The notes under the pieces: model-generated
The model's database searches: none
Told to the model about the DNA's origin: nothing
Seen by the model: only the letters and a program-made list of their open reading frames with translations
Part shown: positions 23,496-34,869 of the stretch, in pieces
Layout of the letters: every line of letters starts with the position of its first letter
How positions within the stretch are numbered: position 1 is the stretch's first letter
NCBI RefSeq assembly: GCF_000699445.3
Contig: NC_067196.1
Location: 78,916,364 to 78,980,363, forward strand
Direction of reading: 5' to 3'
DNA from: Schistosoma haematobium
Taxonomy: Eukaryota > Platyhelminthes > Trematoda > Strigeidida > Schistosomatidae
DNA: 64,000 bases
Made by a program: the position numbers and the translations under genes

Positions 23496-25853
23496 ATGGG
23501 TTATTTTAATTATCTGAAAAGTTGCAAGGATCCTGTGACAGTGAAGGAACTCAGTGGGTTTCTTGGTTATTCTGTCAAGCTTGCTATAGCGAATACTAGA
23601 ATCAATTTTCTGAGAAGCTGTATAGACAAACGCGAATATCCGAGACCATTTTTCAAATCATTACGCCGTAATCATATTCATCCAAATCATCGTTCGTTAA
23701 AACGTCTTACTCTCAATTATGTCGATGAAATTAAGTCTAGAATACCAGAACTAGAACGAAATATCTCATCACGCTCACATATATTATTTGATTTGTCAGA
23801 AGATCAACGTTTCAATTTCAAAGATTACATTGATATTGTGAGCAAAAATCGTACTGAAGATGTTATACTGAAATTAATAAAAAGTCTAAAACAGACCGAG
23901 ACGCAAGCTTCCTTTCCCGAATCTCCAGAGAAATTTGTTTTCAATTACTCAAGTATAACATTATCGACTATTCAGCTACAAGCATTATCCCTTGGTCCTA
24001 AATTTTGTAGCACTTCCACTAACATTAATGAACTCAACGCGAAAATCCAGTTTGAAGGCCTCATGCGACAGACAAATGACCTTACTCCAGTGTCTAATGA
24101 AGATTTTGAGCATTTTAAAACAACTCTTGTGGACTGTTGTAATCAATATGTAAATAAAATACCTACAATTAGCCGATTACTCACAAAAGAATATAAATCT
24201 CAATTATCAGATCTGCGGAGAAATCAGGACTTAGTTTTATGCCGCCCAGACAAGGGTGCAGGAATTGTTCTTATGGATCGTATTGACTATGTTACAAAAA
24301 TATCTTCAATATTATCTGATCCTGTCAAATTCTCTATTGAGAACGTTCAAAAAGACACTACTGAAAAAACTGAACAAATGCTAATTAAAATTTTGAAGAA
24401 AATGAAAGATGAGGATATTATCAATCATGACCTCTATGAACACCTCAAACCATCTGGTTCTGTTGTACCAAGACTATATGGACTACCAAAAGTTCATAAG
24501 AATAATAACCCACTACGTCCTATACTGGATATGAACAATTCTCCCTATCACTTAATCGCTAAATGGTTAGTTAACATTCTACAACCTGTTAAAAATCATA
24601 TCAACAAACACAATGCTCTTGATTCCTTTGACTTTGTTGACTCCATTAGAAATATCAATGTATCCGGTAAAAAAATGTTCTCATTAGACGTCACTTCTCT
24701 TTTCACAAATGTTCCTCTCACAGAAACCATTTGCTTTTTATGCGACTATATTGAAAATAATAATCTTGATATGCGTATCCCGATACATTACCTTAAAGAA
24801 CTACTTCTAAGATGTACGCTCAACGTGCAATTTAGATTTAATGATGTTTTCTATAAACAAATAGATGGAGTTGCAATGGGCTCTCCATTGGGTCCTCTCC
24901 TGGTTGATTGTTTTATGGCGAACCTAGAAAATTCGGTACTTCGACCAATAATTGAAAGATTTCATTTATATAAAAGATATATGGATGACACTTTCATTAT
25001 TTGCGAAGAAGACAGTGACCTCAATGATATTTTGAATATTTTCAATAACTGTCACCCATCAATCCAATTCACCTTAGAAGCAGAGACAAACAACGAATTT
25101 CATTTTCTTGATATCCATTTAAAAAGAATGCCTGACGGTTTATTACAGAGATCGATATACAGAAAACCCACTTGGAATGGACAATACACGAACTTCCACA
25201 GTTGGGTTCCATTAATTAGAAAAAGGAACTTAATTCATTCTTTATCCTCAAGGATCAGGCGAATTTGTTCCAACGACACAATAGATGGGGAACTATTTTA
25301 TCTTCGACAGACCCTCATCAAAAACGGTTATCCACCGAGATTCATCGATAGAAACTTGGTACCTAGACCCCATGATAAAGCATTGACAGTAGAGAAAAAA
25401 ACTCTATTTATGAATATGGAATTTAAGGGAGATACAGCTGCTGAAATCCTAAATAAACGGATTTCGAAATCAATGAATAAAACATTCCACGCAGCTAAAC
25501 TTCGAATCATCTTCTCTAGCCGACCTACCATTCTGGGGTGTGTAAAGGACAAACTTTCGCTTTGGGCCACTTCAATGTGTATCTATAAATTTACTTGCTC
25601 ATGTGGGGCATGTTACATAGGCCGCACAAAGCGATCATTATCCAAACGCATCTCGGAACATTATCCGGCTTGGCTTTTGAAAGGGGAGCGAAAAACAATC
25701 ACGAGTTCTATACAGGAGCACTTAATCAACTGTGGACATATCGCTCCAAAAGACTCTTCGTTTAAAATAGTTTACAGAGTCAAAGGAACTGGATCGAAGG
25801 GGTTCGAATCAATATTTTATGCACCGCAGAGGCATTGGCAATCCACAAACTAA
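23496..25853 (+). CDS. PLE unit 3: uninterrupted Penelope-like protein (785 aa)
   Basis: Reverse transcriptase-endonuclease for target-primed retrotransposition, acting in the nucleus on its own RNA. N-terminal region 1-245; DKG motif at 252-254 (RPDKGAG), typical of PLEs ahead of the RT; RT motif A with D398 (SLDVTSLFTNVP); motif B at 458-467 (GVAMGSPLGP); motif C YMDD at 495-498; a thumb-like stretch after the HSWVPL segment. GIY-YIG endonuclease from about 694, with Y697, YIG at 707-709, likely catalytic R718, and a Cys/His set (C701, C703, C706, H742, C746, H748) like the zinc-binding motif of PLE nucleases. Start: first ATG after an in-frame TGA in the spacer. The end (SKGFESIF..., to 785) lacks the usual catalytic Glu segment, which lies in the next frame. 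So even this copy may be one base short. Confidence 0.92.
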   Translation: MGYFNYLKSCKDPVTVKELSGFLGYSVKLAIANTRINFLRSCIDKREYPRPFFKSLRRNHIHPNHRSLKRLTLNYVDEIKSRIPELERNISSRSHILFDLSEDQRFNFKDYIDIVSKNRTEDVILKLIKSLKQTETQASFPESPEKFVFNYSSITLSTIQLQALSLGPKFCSTSTNINELNAKIQFEGLMRQTNDLTPVSNEDFEHFKTTLVDCCNQYVNKIPTISRLLTKEYKSQLSDLRRNQDLVLCRPDKGAGIVLMDRIDYVTKISSILSDPVKFSIENVQKDTTEKTEQMLIKILKKMKDEDIINHDLYEHLKPSGSVVPRLYGLPKVHKNNNPLRPILDMNNSPYHLIAKWLVNILQPVKNHINKHNALDSFDFVDSIRNINVSGKKMFSLDVTSLFTNVPLTETICFLCDYIENNNLDMRIPIHYLKELLLRCTLNVQFRFNDVFYKQIDGVAMGSPLGPLLVDCFMANLENSVLRPIIERFHLYKRYMDDTFIICEEDSDLNDILNIFNNCHPSIQFTLEAETNNEFHFLDIHLKRMPDGLLQRSIYRKPTWNGQYTNFHSWVPLIRKRNLIHSLSSRIRRICSNDTIDGELFYLRQTLIKNGYPPRFIDRNLVPRPHDKALTVEKKTLFMNMEFKGDTAAEILNKRISKSMNKTFHAAKLRIIFSSRPTILGCVKDKLSLWATSMCIYKFTCSCGACYIGRTKRSLSKRISEHYPAWLLKGERKTITSSIQEHLINCGHIAPKDSSFKIVYRVKGTGSKGFESIFYAPQRHWQSTN

Positions 25854-26340
25854 AGCCTGAACTTTGCGTGCAGAAACGATTTGTCCAGCCTCTTATCCTT
25901 CCTTGGCCTTAATGGGTATGTTGCTAGGTTGTTTTTTTTCTTTCCTAATGCACTTTTATTATTATCCATATTTTTAAATTACTATTTTGCACTTTAAACT
26001 TTAATCATTTATTATTATTACCTTTTACAAGTTTTCTTGATTATCATTCAGTTTATTATTATGACCTTTGTTGTTTTGTCGTTTTTCTTCATATCTGTCA
26101 ATCTGTCAATTGGACTATTATCTGACCCTTAAATTTTGTTCTTCCTTACCCCTTGATTAGTACGTTAACCTCATTTGTTATTTATTGTCGAATCCATTTT
26201 TTGTGATACAACCCTTTCTATCCTTCTATAGACATACATTTTCCATATAACTATATATACGAATGTACAGCTTAAGTAAATGATTTCGTCGAAAAGAAAA
26301 TTTTCTTCGCTGAATTCTCTTTTTCTTATTCAATGACACT

Positions 26341-28695
26341 ATGGGTTATTTTAATTATCTGAAAAGTTGCAAGGATCCTGTGACAGTGAAGGAACTCAGT
26401 GGGTTTCTTGGTTATTCTGTCAAGCTTGCTATAGCGAATACTAGAATCAATTTTCTGAGAAGCTGTATAGACAAACGCGAATATCCGAGACCATTTTTCA
26501 AATCATTACGCCGTAATCATATTCATCCAAATCATCGTTCGTTAAAACGTCTTACTCTCAATTATGTCGATGAAATTAAGTCTAGAATACCAGAACTAGA
26601 ACGAAATATCTCATCACGCTCACATATATTATTTGATTTGTCAGAAGATCAACGTTTCAATTTCAAAGATTACATTGATATTGTGAGCAAAAATCGTACT
26701 GAAGATGTTATACTGAAATTAATAAAAAGTCTAAAACAGACCGAGACGCAAGCTTCCTTTCCCGAATCTCCAGAGAAATTTGTTTTCAATTACTCAAGTA
26801 TAACATTATCGACTATTCAGCTACAAGCATTATCCCTTGGTCCTAAATTTTGTAGCACTTCCACTAACATTAATGAACTCAACGCGAAAATCCAGTTTGA
26901 AGGCCTCATGCGACAGACAAATGACCTTACTCCAGTGTCTAATGAAGATTTTGAGCATTTTAAAACAACTCTTGTGGACTGTTGTAATCAATATGTAAAT
27001 AAAATACCTACAATTAGCCGATTACTCACAAAAGAATATAAATCTCAATTATCAGATCTGCGGAGAAATCAGGACTTAGTTTTATGCCGCCCAGACAAGG
27101 GTGCAGGAATTGTTCTTATGGATCGTATTGACTATGTTACAAAAATATCTTCAATATTATCTGATCCTGTCAAATTCTCTATTGAGAACGTTCAAAAAGA
27201 CACTACTGAAAAACTGAACAAATGCTAATTAAAATTTTGAAGAAAATGAAAGATGAGGATATTATCAATCATGACCTCTATGAACACCTCAAACCATCTG
27301 GTTCTGTTGTACCAAGACTATATGGACTACCAAAAGTTCATAAGAATAATAACCCACTACGTCCTATACTGGATATGAACAATTCTCCCTATCACTTAAT
27401 CGCTAAATGGTTAGTTAACATTCTACAACCTGTTAAAAATCATATCAACAAACACAATGCTCTTGATTCCTTTGACTTTGTTGACTCCATTAGAAATATC
27501 AATGTATCCGGTAAAAAAATGTTCTCATTAGACGTCACTTCTCTTTTCACAAATGTTCCTCTCACAGAAACCATTTGCTTTTTATGCGACTATATTGAAA
27601 ATAATAATCTTGATATGCGTATCCCGATACATTACCTTAAAGAACTACTTCTAAGATGTACGCTCAACGTGCAATTTAGATTTAATGATGTTTTCTATAA
27701 ACAAATAGATGGAGTTGCAATGGGCTCTCCATTGGGTCCTCTCCTGGTTGATTGTTTTATGGCGAACCTAGAAAATTCGGTACTTCGACCAATAATTGAA
27801 AGATTTCATTTATATAAAAGATATATGGATGACACTTTCATTATTTGCGAAGAAGACAGTGACCTCAATGATATTTTGAATATTTTCAATAACTGTCACC
27901 CATCAATCCAATTCACCTTAGAAGCAGAGACAAACAACGAATTTCATTTTCTTGATATCCATTTAAAAAGAATGCCTGACGGTTTATTACAGAGATCGAT
28001 ATACAGAAAACCCACTTGGAATGGACAATACACGAACTTCCACAGTTGGGTTCCATTAATTAGAAAAAGGAACTTAATTCATTCTTTATCCTCAAGGATC
28101 AGGCGAATTTGTTCCAACGACACAATAGATGGGGAACTATTTTATCTTCGACAGACCCTCATCAAAAACGGTTATCCACCGAGATTCATCGATAGAAACT
28201 TGGTACCTAGACCCCATGATAAAGCATTGACAGTAGAGAAAAAACTCTATTTATGAATATGGAATTTAAGGGAGATACAGCTGCTGAAATCCTAAATAAA
28301 CGGATTTCGAAATCAATGAATAAAACATTCCACGCAGCTAAACTTCGAATCATCTTCTCTAGCCGACCTACCATTCTGGGGTGTGTAAAGGACAAACTTT
28401 CGCTTTGGGCCACTTCAATGTGTATCTATAAATTTACTTGCTCATGTGGGGCATGTTACATAGGCCGCACAAAGCGATCATTATCCAAACGCATCTCGGA
28501 ACATTATCCGGCTTGGCTTTTGAAAGGGAGCGAAAAACAATCACGAGTTCTATACAGGAGCACTTAATCAACTGTGGACATATCGCTCCAAAAGACTCTT
28601 CGTTTAAAATAGTTTACAGAGTCAAAGGAACTGGATCGAAGGGGTTCGAATCAATATTTTATGCACCGCAGAGGCATTGGCAATCCACAAACTAA
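26341..28695 (+). pseudogene. PLE unit 4: RT/GIY-YIG ORF with three frameshifts
   Basis: Breaks at the same three runs as unit 1: five As at 27209-27213, six As at 28239-28244 and three Gs at 28526-28528. Open segments are 26341-27228, 27222-28256, 28253-28567 and 28438-28695. Confidence 0.9.
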
Positions 28696-29182
28696 AGCCT
28701 GAACTTTGCGTGCAGAAACGATTTGTCCAGCCTCTTATCCTTCCTTGGCCTTAATGGGTATGTTGCTAGGTTGTTTTTTTCTTTCCTAATGCACTTTTAT
28801 TATTATCCATATTTTTAAATTACTATTTTGCACTTTAAACTTTAATCATTTATTATTATTACCTTTTACAAGTTTTCTTGATTATCATTCAGTTTATTAT
28901 TATGACCTTTGTTGTTTTGTCGTTTTTCTTCATATCTGTCAATCTGTCAATTGGACTATTATCTGACCCTTAAATTTTGTTCTTCCTTACCCCTTGATTA
29001 GTACGTTAACCTCATTTGTTATTTATTGTCGAATCCATTTTTTTGTGATACAACCCTTTCTATCCTTCTATAGACATACATTTTCCATATAACTATATAT
29101 ACGAATGTACAGCTTAAGTAAATGATTTCGTCGAAAAGAAAATTTTCTTCGCTGAATTCTCTTTTTCTTATTCAATGACACT

Positions 29183-31539
29183 ATGGGTTATTTTAATTAT
29201 CTGAAAAGTTGCAAGGATCCTGTGACAGTGAAGGAACTCAGTGGGTTTCTTGGTTATTCTGTCAAGCTTGCTATAGCGAATACTAGAATCAATTTTCTGA
29301 GAAGCTGTATAGACAAACGCGAATATCCGAGACCATTTTTCAAATCATTACGCCGTAATCATATTCATCCAAATCATCGTTCGTTAAAACGTCTTACTCT
29401 CAATTATGTCGATGAAATTAAGTCTAGAATACCAGAACTAGAACGAAATATCTCATCACGCTCACATATATTATTTGATTTGTCAGAAGATCAACGTTTC
29501 AATTTCAAAGATTACATTGATATTGTGAGCAAAAATCGTACTGAAGATGTTATACTGAAATTAATAAAAAGTCTAAAACAGACCGAGACGCAAGCTTCCT
29601 TTCCCGAATCTCCAGAGAAATTTGTTTTCAATTACTCAAGTATAACATTATCGACTATTCAGCTACAAGCATTATCCCTTGGTCCTAAATTTTGTAGCAC
29701 TTCCACTAACATTAATGAACTCAACGCGAAAATCCAGTTTGAAGGCCTCATGCGACAGACAAATGACCTTACTCCAGTGTCTAATGAAGATTTTGAGCAT
29801 TTTAAAACAACTCTTGTGGACTGTTGTAATCAATATGTAAATAAAATACCTACAATTAGCCGATTACTCACAAAAGAATATAAATCTCAATTATCAGATC
29901 TGCGGAGAAATCAGGACTTAGTTTTATGCCGCCCAGACAAGGGTGCAGGAATTGTTCTTATGGATCGTATTGACTATGTTACAAAAATATCTTCAATATT
30001 ATCTGATCCTGTCAAATTCTCTATTGAGAACGTTCAAAAGACACTACTGAAAAAACTGAACAAATGCTAATTAAAATTTTGAAGAAAATGAAAGATGAGG
30101 ATATTATCAATCATGACCTCTATGAACACCTCAAACCATCTGGTTCTGTTGTACCAAGACTATATGGACTACCAAAAGTTCATAAGAATAATAACCCACT
30201 ACGTCCTATACTGGATATGAACAATTCTCCCTATCACTTAATCGCTAAATGGTTAGTTAACATTCTACAACCTGTTAAAAATCATATCAACAAACACAAT
30301 GCTCTTGATTCCTTTGACTTTGTTGACTCCATTAGAAATATCAATGTATCCGGTAAAAAAATGTTCTCATTAGACGTCACTTCTCTTTTCACAAATGTTC
30401 CTCTCACAGAAACCATTTGCTTTTTATGCGACTATATTGAAAATAATAATCTTGATATGCGTATCCCGATACATTACCTTAAAGAACTACTTCTAAGATG
30501 TACGCTCAACGTGCAATTTAGATTTAATGATGTTTTCTATAAACAAATAGATGGAGTTGCAATGGGCTCTCCATTGGGTCCTCTCCTGGTTGATTGTTTT
30601 ATGGCGAACCTAGAAAATTCGGTACTTCGACCAATAATTGAAAGATTTCATTTATATAAAAGATATATGGATGACACTTTCATTATTTGCGAAGAAGACA
30701 GTGACCTCAATGATATTTTGAATATTTTCAATAACTGTCACCCATCAATCCAATTCACCTTAGAAGCAGAGACAAACAACGAATTTCATTTTCTTGATAT
30801 CCATTTAAAAAGAATGCCTGACGGTTTATTACAGAGATCGATATACAGAAAACCCACTTGGAATGGACAATACACGAACTTCCACAGTTGGGTTCCATTA
30901 ATTAGAAAAAGGAACTTAATTCATTCTTTATCCTCAAGGATCAGGCGAATTTGTTCCAACGACACAATAGATGGGGAACTATTTTATCTTCGACAGACCC
31001 TCATCAAAAACGGTTATCCACCGAGATTCATCGATAGAAACTTGGTACCTAGACCCCATGATAAAGCATTGACAGTAGAGAAAAAAACTCTATTTATGAA
31101 TATGGAATTTAAGGGAGATACAGCTGCTGAAATCCTAAATAAACGGATTTCGAAATCAATGAATAAAACATTCCACGCAGCTAAACTTCGAATCATCTTC
31201 TCTAGCCGACCTACCATTCTGGGGTGTGTAAAGGACAAACTTTCGCTTTGGGCCACTTCAATGTGTATCTATAAATTTACTTGCTCATGTGGGGCATGTT
31301 ACATAGGCCGCACAAAGCGATCATTATCCAAACGCATCTCGGAACATTATCCGGCTTGGCTTTTGAAAGGGGAGCGAAAAACAATCACGAGTTCTATACA
31401 GGAGCACTTAATCAACTGTGGACATATCGCTCCAAAAGACTCTTCGTTTAAAATAGTTTACAGAGTCAAAGGAACTGGATCGAAGGGGTTCGAATCAATA
31501 TTTTATGCACCGCAGAGGCATTGGCAATCCACAAACTAA
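29183..31539 (+). pseudogene. PLE unit 5: RT/GIY-YIG ORF with one frameshift
   Basis: One A is missing in a different run (four As at 30036-30039 where other units have five), ending the first segment at 30070. From 30064 the remaining 491 codons, covering the whole RT and endonuclease, are continuous to 31539. Confidence 0.9.
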
Positions 31540-32025
31540 AGCCTGAACTTTGCGTGCAGAAACGATTTGTCCAGCCTCTTATCCTTCCTTGGCCTTAATG
31601 GGTATGTTGCTAGGTTGTTTTTTTCTTTCCTAATGCACTTTTATTATTATCCATATTTTTAAATTACTATTTTGCACTTTAAACTTTAATCATTTATTAT
31701 TATTACCTTTTACAAGTTTTCTTGATTATCATTCAGTTTATTATTATGACCTTTGTTGTTTTGTCGTTTTTCTTCATATCTGTCAATCTGTCAATTGGAC
31801 TATTATCTGACCCTTAAATTTTGTTCTTCCTTACCCCTTGATTAGTACGTTAACCTCATTTGTTATTTATTGTCGAATCCATTTTTTGTGATACAACCCT
31901 TTCTATCCTTCTATAGACATACATTTTCCATATAACTATATATACGAATGTACAGCTTAAGTAAATGATTTCGTCGAAAAGAAAATTTTCTTCGCTGAAT
32001 TCTCTTTTTCTTATTCAATGACACT

Positions 32026-34383
32026 ATGGGTTATTTTAATTATCTGAAAAGTTGCAAGGATCCTGTGACAGTGAAGGAACTCAGTGGGTTTCTTGGTTAT
32101 TCTGTCAAGCTTGCTATAGCGAATACTAGAATCAATTTTCTGAGAAGCTGTATAGACAAACGCGAATATCCGAGACCATTTTTCAAATCATTACGCCGTA
32201 ATCATATTCATCCAAATCATCGTTCGTTAAAACGTCTTACTCTCAATTATGTCGATGAAATTAAGTCTAGAATACCAGAACTAGAACGAAATATCTCATC
32301 ACGCTCACATATATTATTTGATTTGTCAGAAGATCAACGTTTCAATTTCAAAGATTACATTGATATTGTGAGCAAAAATCGTACTGAAGATGTTATACTG
32401 AAATTAATAAAAAGTCTAAAACAGACCGAGACGCAAGCTTCCTTTCCCGAATCTCCAGAGAAATTTGTTTTCAATTACTCAAGTATAACATTATCGACTA
32501 TTCAGCTACAAGCATTATCCCTTGGTCCTAAATTTTGTAGCACTTCCACTAACATTAATGAACTCAACGCGAAAATCCAGTTTGAAGGCCTCATGCGACA
32601 GACAAATGACCTTACTCCAGTGTCTAATGAAGATTTTGAGCATTTTAAAACAACTCTTGTGGACTGTTGTAATCAATATGTAAATAAAATACCTACAATT
32701 AGCCGATTACTCACAAAAGAATATAAATCTCAATTATCAGATCTGCGGAGAAATCAGGACTTAGTTTTATGCCGCCCAGACAAGGGTGCAGGAATTGTTC
32801 TTATGGATCGTATTGACTATGTTACAAAAATATCTTCAATATTATCTGATCCTGTCAAATTCTCTATTGAGAACGTTCAAAAAGACACTACTGAAAAAAC
32901 TGAACAAATGCTAATTAAAATTTTGAAGAAAATGAAAGATGAGGATATTATCAATCATGACCTCTATGAACACCTCAAACCATCTGGTTCTGTTGTACCA
33001 AGACTATATGGACTACCAAAAGTTCATAAGAATAATAACCCACTACGTCCTATACTGGATATGAACAATTCTCCCTATCACTTAATCGCTAAATGGTTAG
33101 TTAACATTCTACAACCTGTTAAAAATCATATCAACAAACACAATGCTCTTGATTCCTTTGACTTTGTTGACTCCATTAGAAATATCAATGTATCCGGTAA
33201 AAAAATGTTCTCATTAGACGTCACTTCTCTTTTCACAAATGTTCCTCTCACAGAAACCATTTGCTTTTTATGTGACTATATTGAAAATAATAATCTTGAT
33301 ATGCGTATCCCGATACATTACCTTAAAGAACTACTTCTAAGATGTACGCTCAACGTGCAATTTAGATTTAATGATGTTTTCTATAAACAAATAGATGGAG
33401 TTGCAATGGGCTCTCCATTGGGTCCTCTCCTGGTTGATTGTTTTATGGCGAACCTAGAAAATTCGGTACTTCGACCAATAATTGAAAGATTTCATTTATA
33501 TAAAAGATATATGGATGACACTTTCATTATTTGCGAAGAAGACAGTGACCTCAATGATATTTTGAATATTTTCAATAACTGTCACCCATCAATCCAATTC
33601 ACCTTAGAAGCAGAGACAAACAACGAATTTCATTTTCTTGATATCCATTTAAAAAGAATGCCTGACGGTTTATTACAGAGATCGATATACAGAAAACCCA
33701 CTTGGAATGGACAATACACGAACTTCCACAGTTGGGTTCCATTAATTAGAAAAAGGAACTTAATTCATTCTTTATCCTCAAGGATCAGGCGAATTTGTTC
33801 CAACGACACAATAGATGGGGAACTATTTTATCTTCGACAGACCCTCATCAAAAACGGTTATCCACCGAGATTCATCGATAGAAACTTGGTACCTAGACCC
33901 CATGATAAAGCATTGACAGTAGAGAAAAAAACTCTATTTATGAATATGGAATTTAAGGGAGATACAGCTGCTGAAATCCTAAATAAACGGATTTCGAAAT
34001 CAATGAATAAAACATTCCACGCAGCTAAACTTCGAATCATCTTCTCTAGCCGACCTACCATTCTGGGGTGTGTAAAGGACAAACTTTCGCTTTGGGCCAC
34101 TTCAATGTGTATCTATAAATTTACTTGCTCATGTGGGGCATGTTACATAGGCCGCACAAAGCGATCATTATCCAAACGCATCTCGGAACATTATCCGGCT
34201 TGGCTTTTGAAAGGGGAGCGAAAAACAATCACGAGTTCTATACAGGAGCACTTAATCAACTGTGGACATATCGCTCCAAAAGACTCTTCGTTTAAAATAG
34301 TTTACAGAGTCAAAGGAACTGGATCGAAGGGGTTCGAATCAATATTTTATGCACCGCAGAGGCATTGGCAATCCACAAACTAA
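32026..34383 (+). CDS. PLE unit 6: uninterrupted Penelope-like protein (785 aa)
   Basis: Same translation as unit 3. It carries the only substitution I noticed between units, TGC to TGT near 33272, which keeps Cys. Like unit 3 it has four Gs near the 3' end and therefore the shortened C-terminus. Confidence 0.92.
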   Translation: MGYFNYLKSCKDPVTVKELSGFLGYSVKLAIANTRINFLRSCIDKREYPRPFFKSLRRNHIHPNHRSLKRLTLNYVDEIKSRIPELERNISSRSHILFDLSEDQRFNFKDYIDIVSKNRTEDVILKLIKSLKQTETQASFPESPEKFVFNYSSITLSTIQLQALSLGPKFCSTSTNINELNAKIQFEGLMRQTNDLTPVSNEDFEHFKTTLVDCCNQYVNKIPTISRLLTKEYKSQLSDLRRNQDLVLCRPDKGAGIVLMDRIDYVTKISSILSDPVKFSIENVQKDTTEKTEQMLIKILKKMKDEDIINHDLYEHLKPSGSVVPRLYGLPKVHKNNNPLRPILDMNNSPYHLIAKWLVNILQPVKNHINKHNALDSFDFVDSIRNINVSGKKMFSLDVTSLFTNVPLTETICFLCDYIENNNLDMRIPIHYLKELLLRCTLNVQFRFNDVFYKQIDGVAMGSPLGPLLVDCFMANLENSVLRPIIERFHLYKRYMDDTFIICEEDSDLNDILNIFNNCHPSIQFTLEAETNNEFHFLDIHLKRMPDGLLQRSIYRKPTWNGQYTNFHSWVPLIRKRNLIHSLSSRIRRICSNDTIDGELFYLRQTLIKNGYPPRFIDRNLVPRPHDKALTVEKKTLFMNMEFKGDTAAEILNKRISKSMNKTFHAAKLRIIFSSRPTILGCVKDKLSLWATSMCIYKFTCSCGACYIGRTKRSLSKRISEHYPAWLLKGERKTITSSIQEHLINCGHIAPKDSSFKIVYRVKGTGSKGFESIFYAPQRHWQSTN

Positions 34384-34869
34384 AGCCTGAACTTTGCGTG
34401 CAGAAACGATTTGTCCAGCCTCTTATCCTTCCTTGGCCTTAATGGGTATGTTGCTAGGTTGTTTTTTTCTTTCCTAATGCACTTTTATTATTATCCATAT
34501 TTTTAAATTACTATTTTGCACTTTAAACTTTAATCATTTATTATTATTACCTTTTACAAGTTTTCTTGATTATCATTCAGTTTATTATTATGACCTTTGT
34601 TGTTTTGTCGTTTTTCTTCATATCTGTCAATCTGTCAATTGGACTATTATCTGACCCTTAAATTTTGTTCTTCCTTACCCCTTGATTAGTACGTTAACCT
34701 CATTTGTTATTTATTGTCGAATCCATTTTTTGTGATACAACCCTTTCTATCCTTCTATAGACATACATTTTCCATATAACTATATATACGAATGTACAGC
34801 TTAAGTAAATGATTTCGTCGAAAAGAAAATTTTCTTCGCTGAATTCTCTTTTTCTTATTCAATGACACT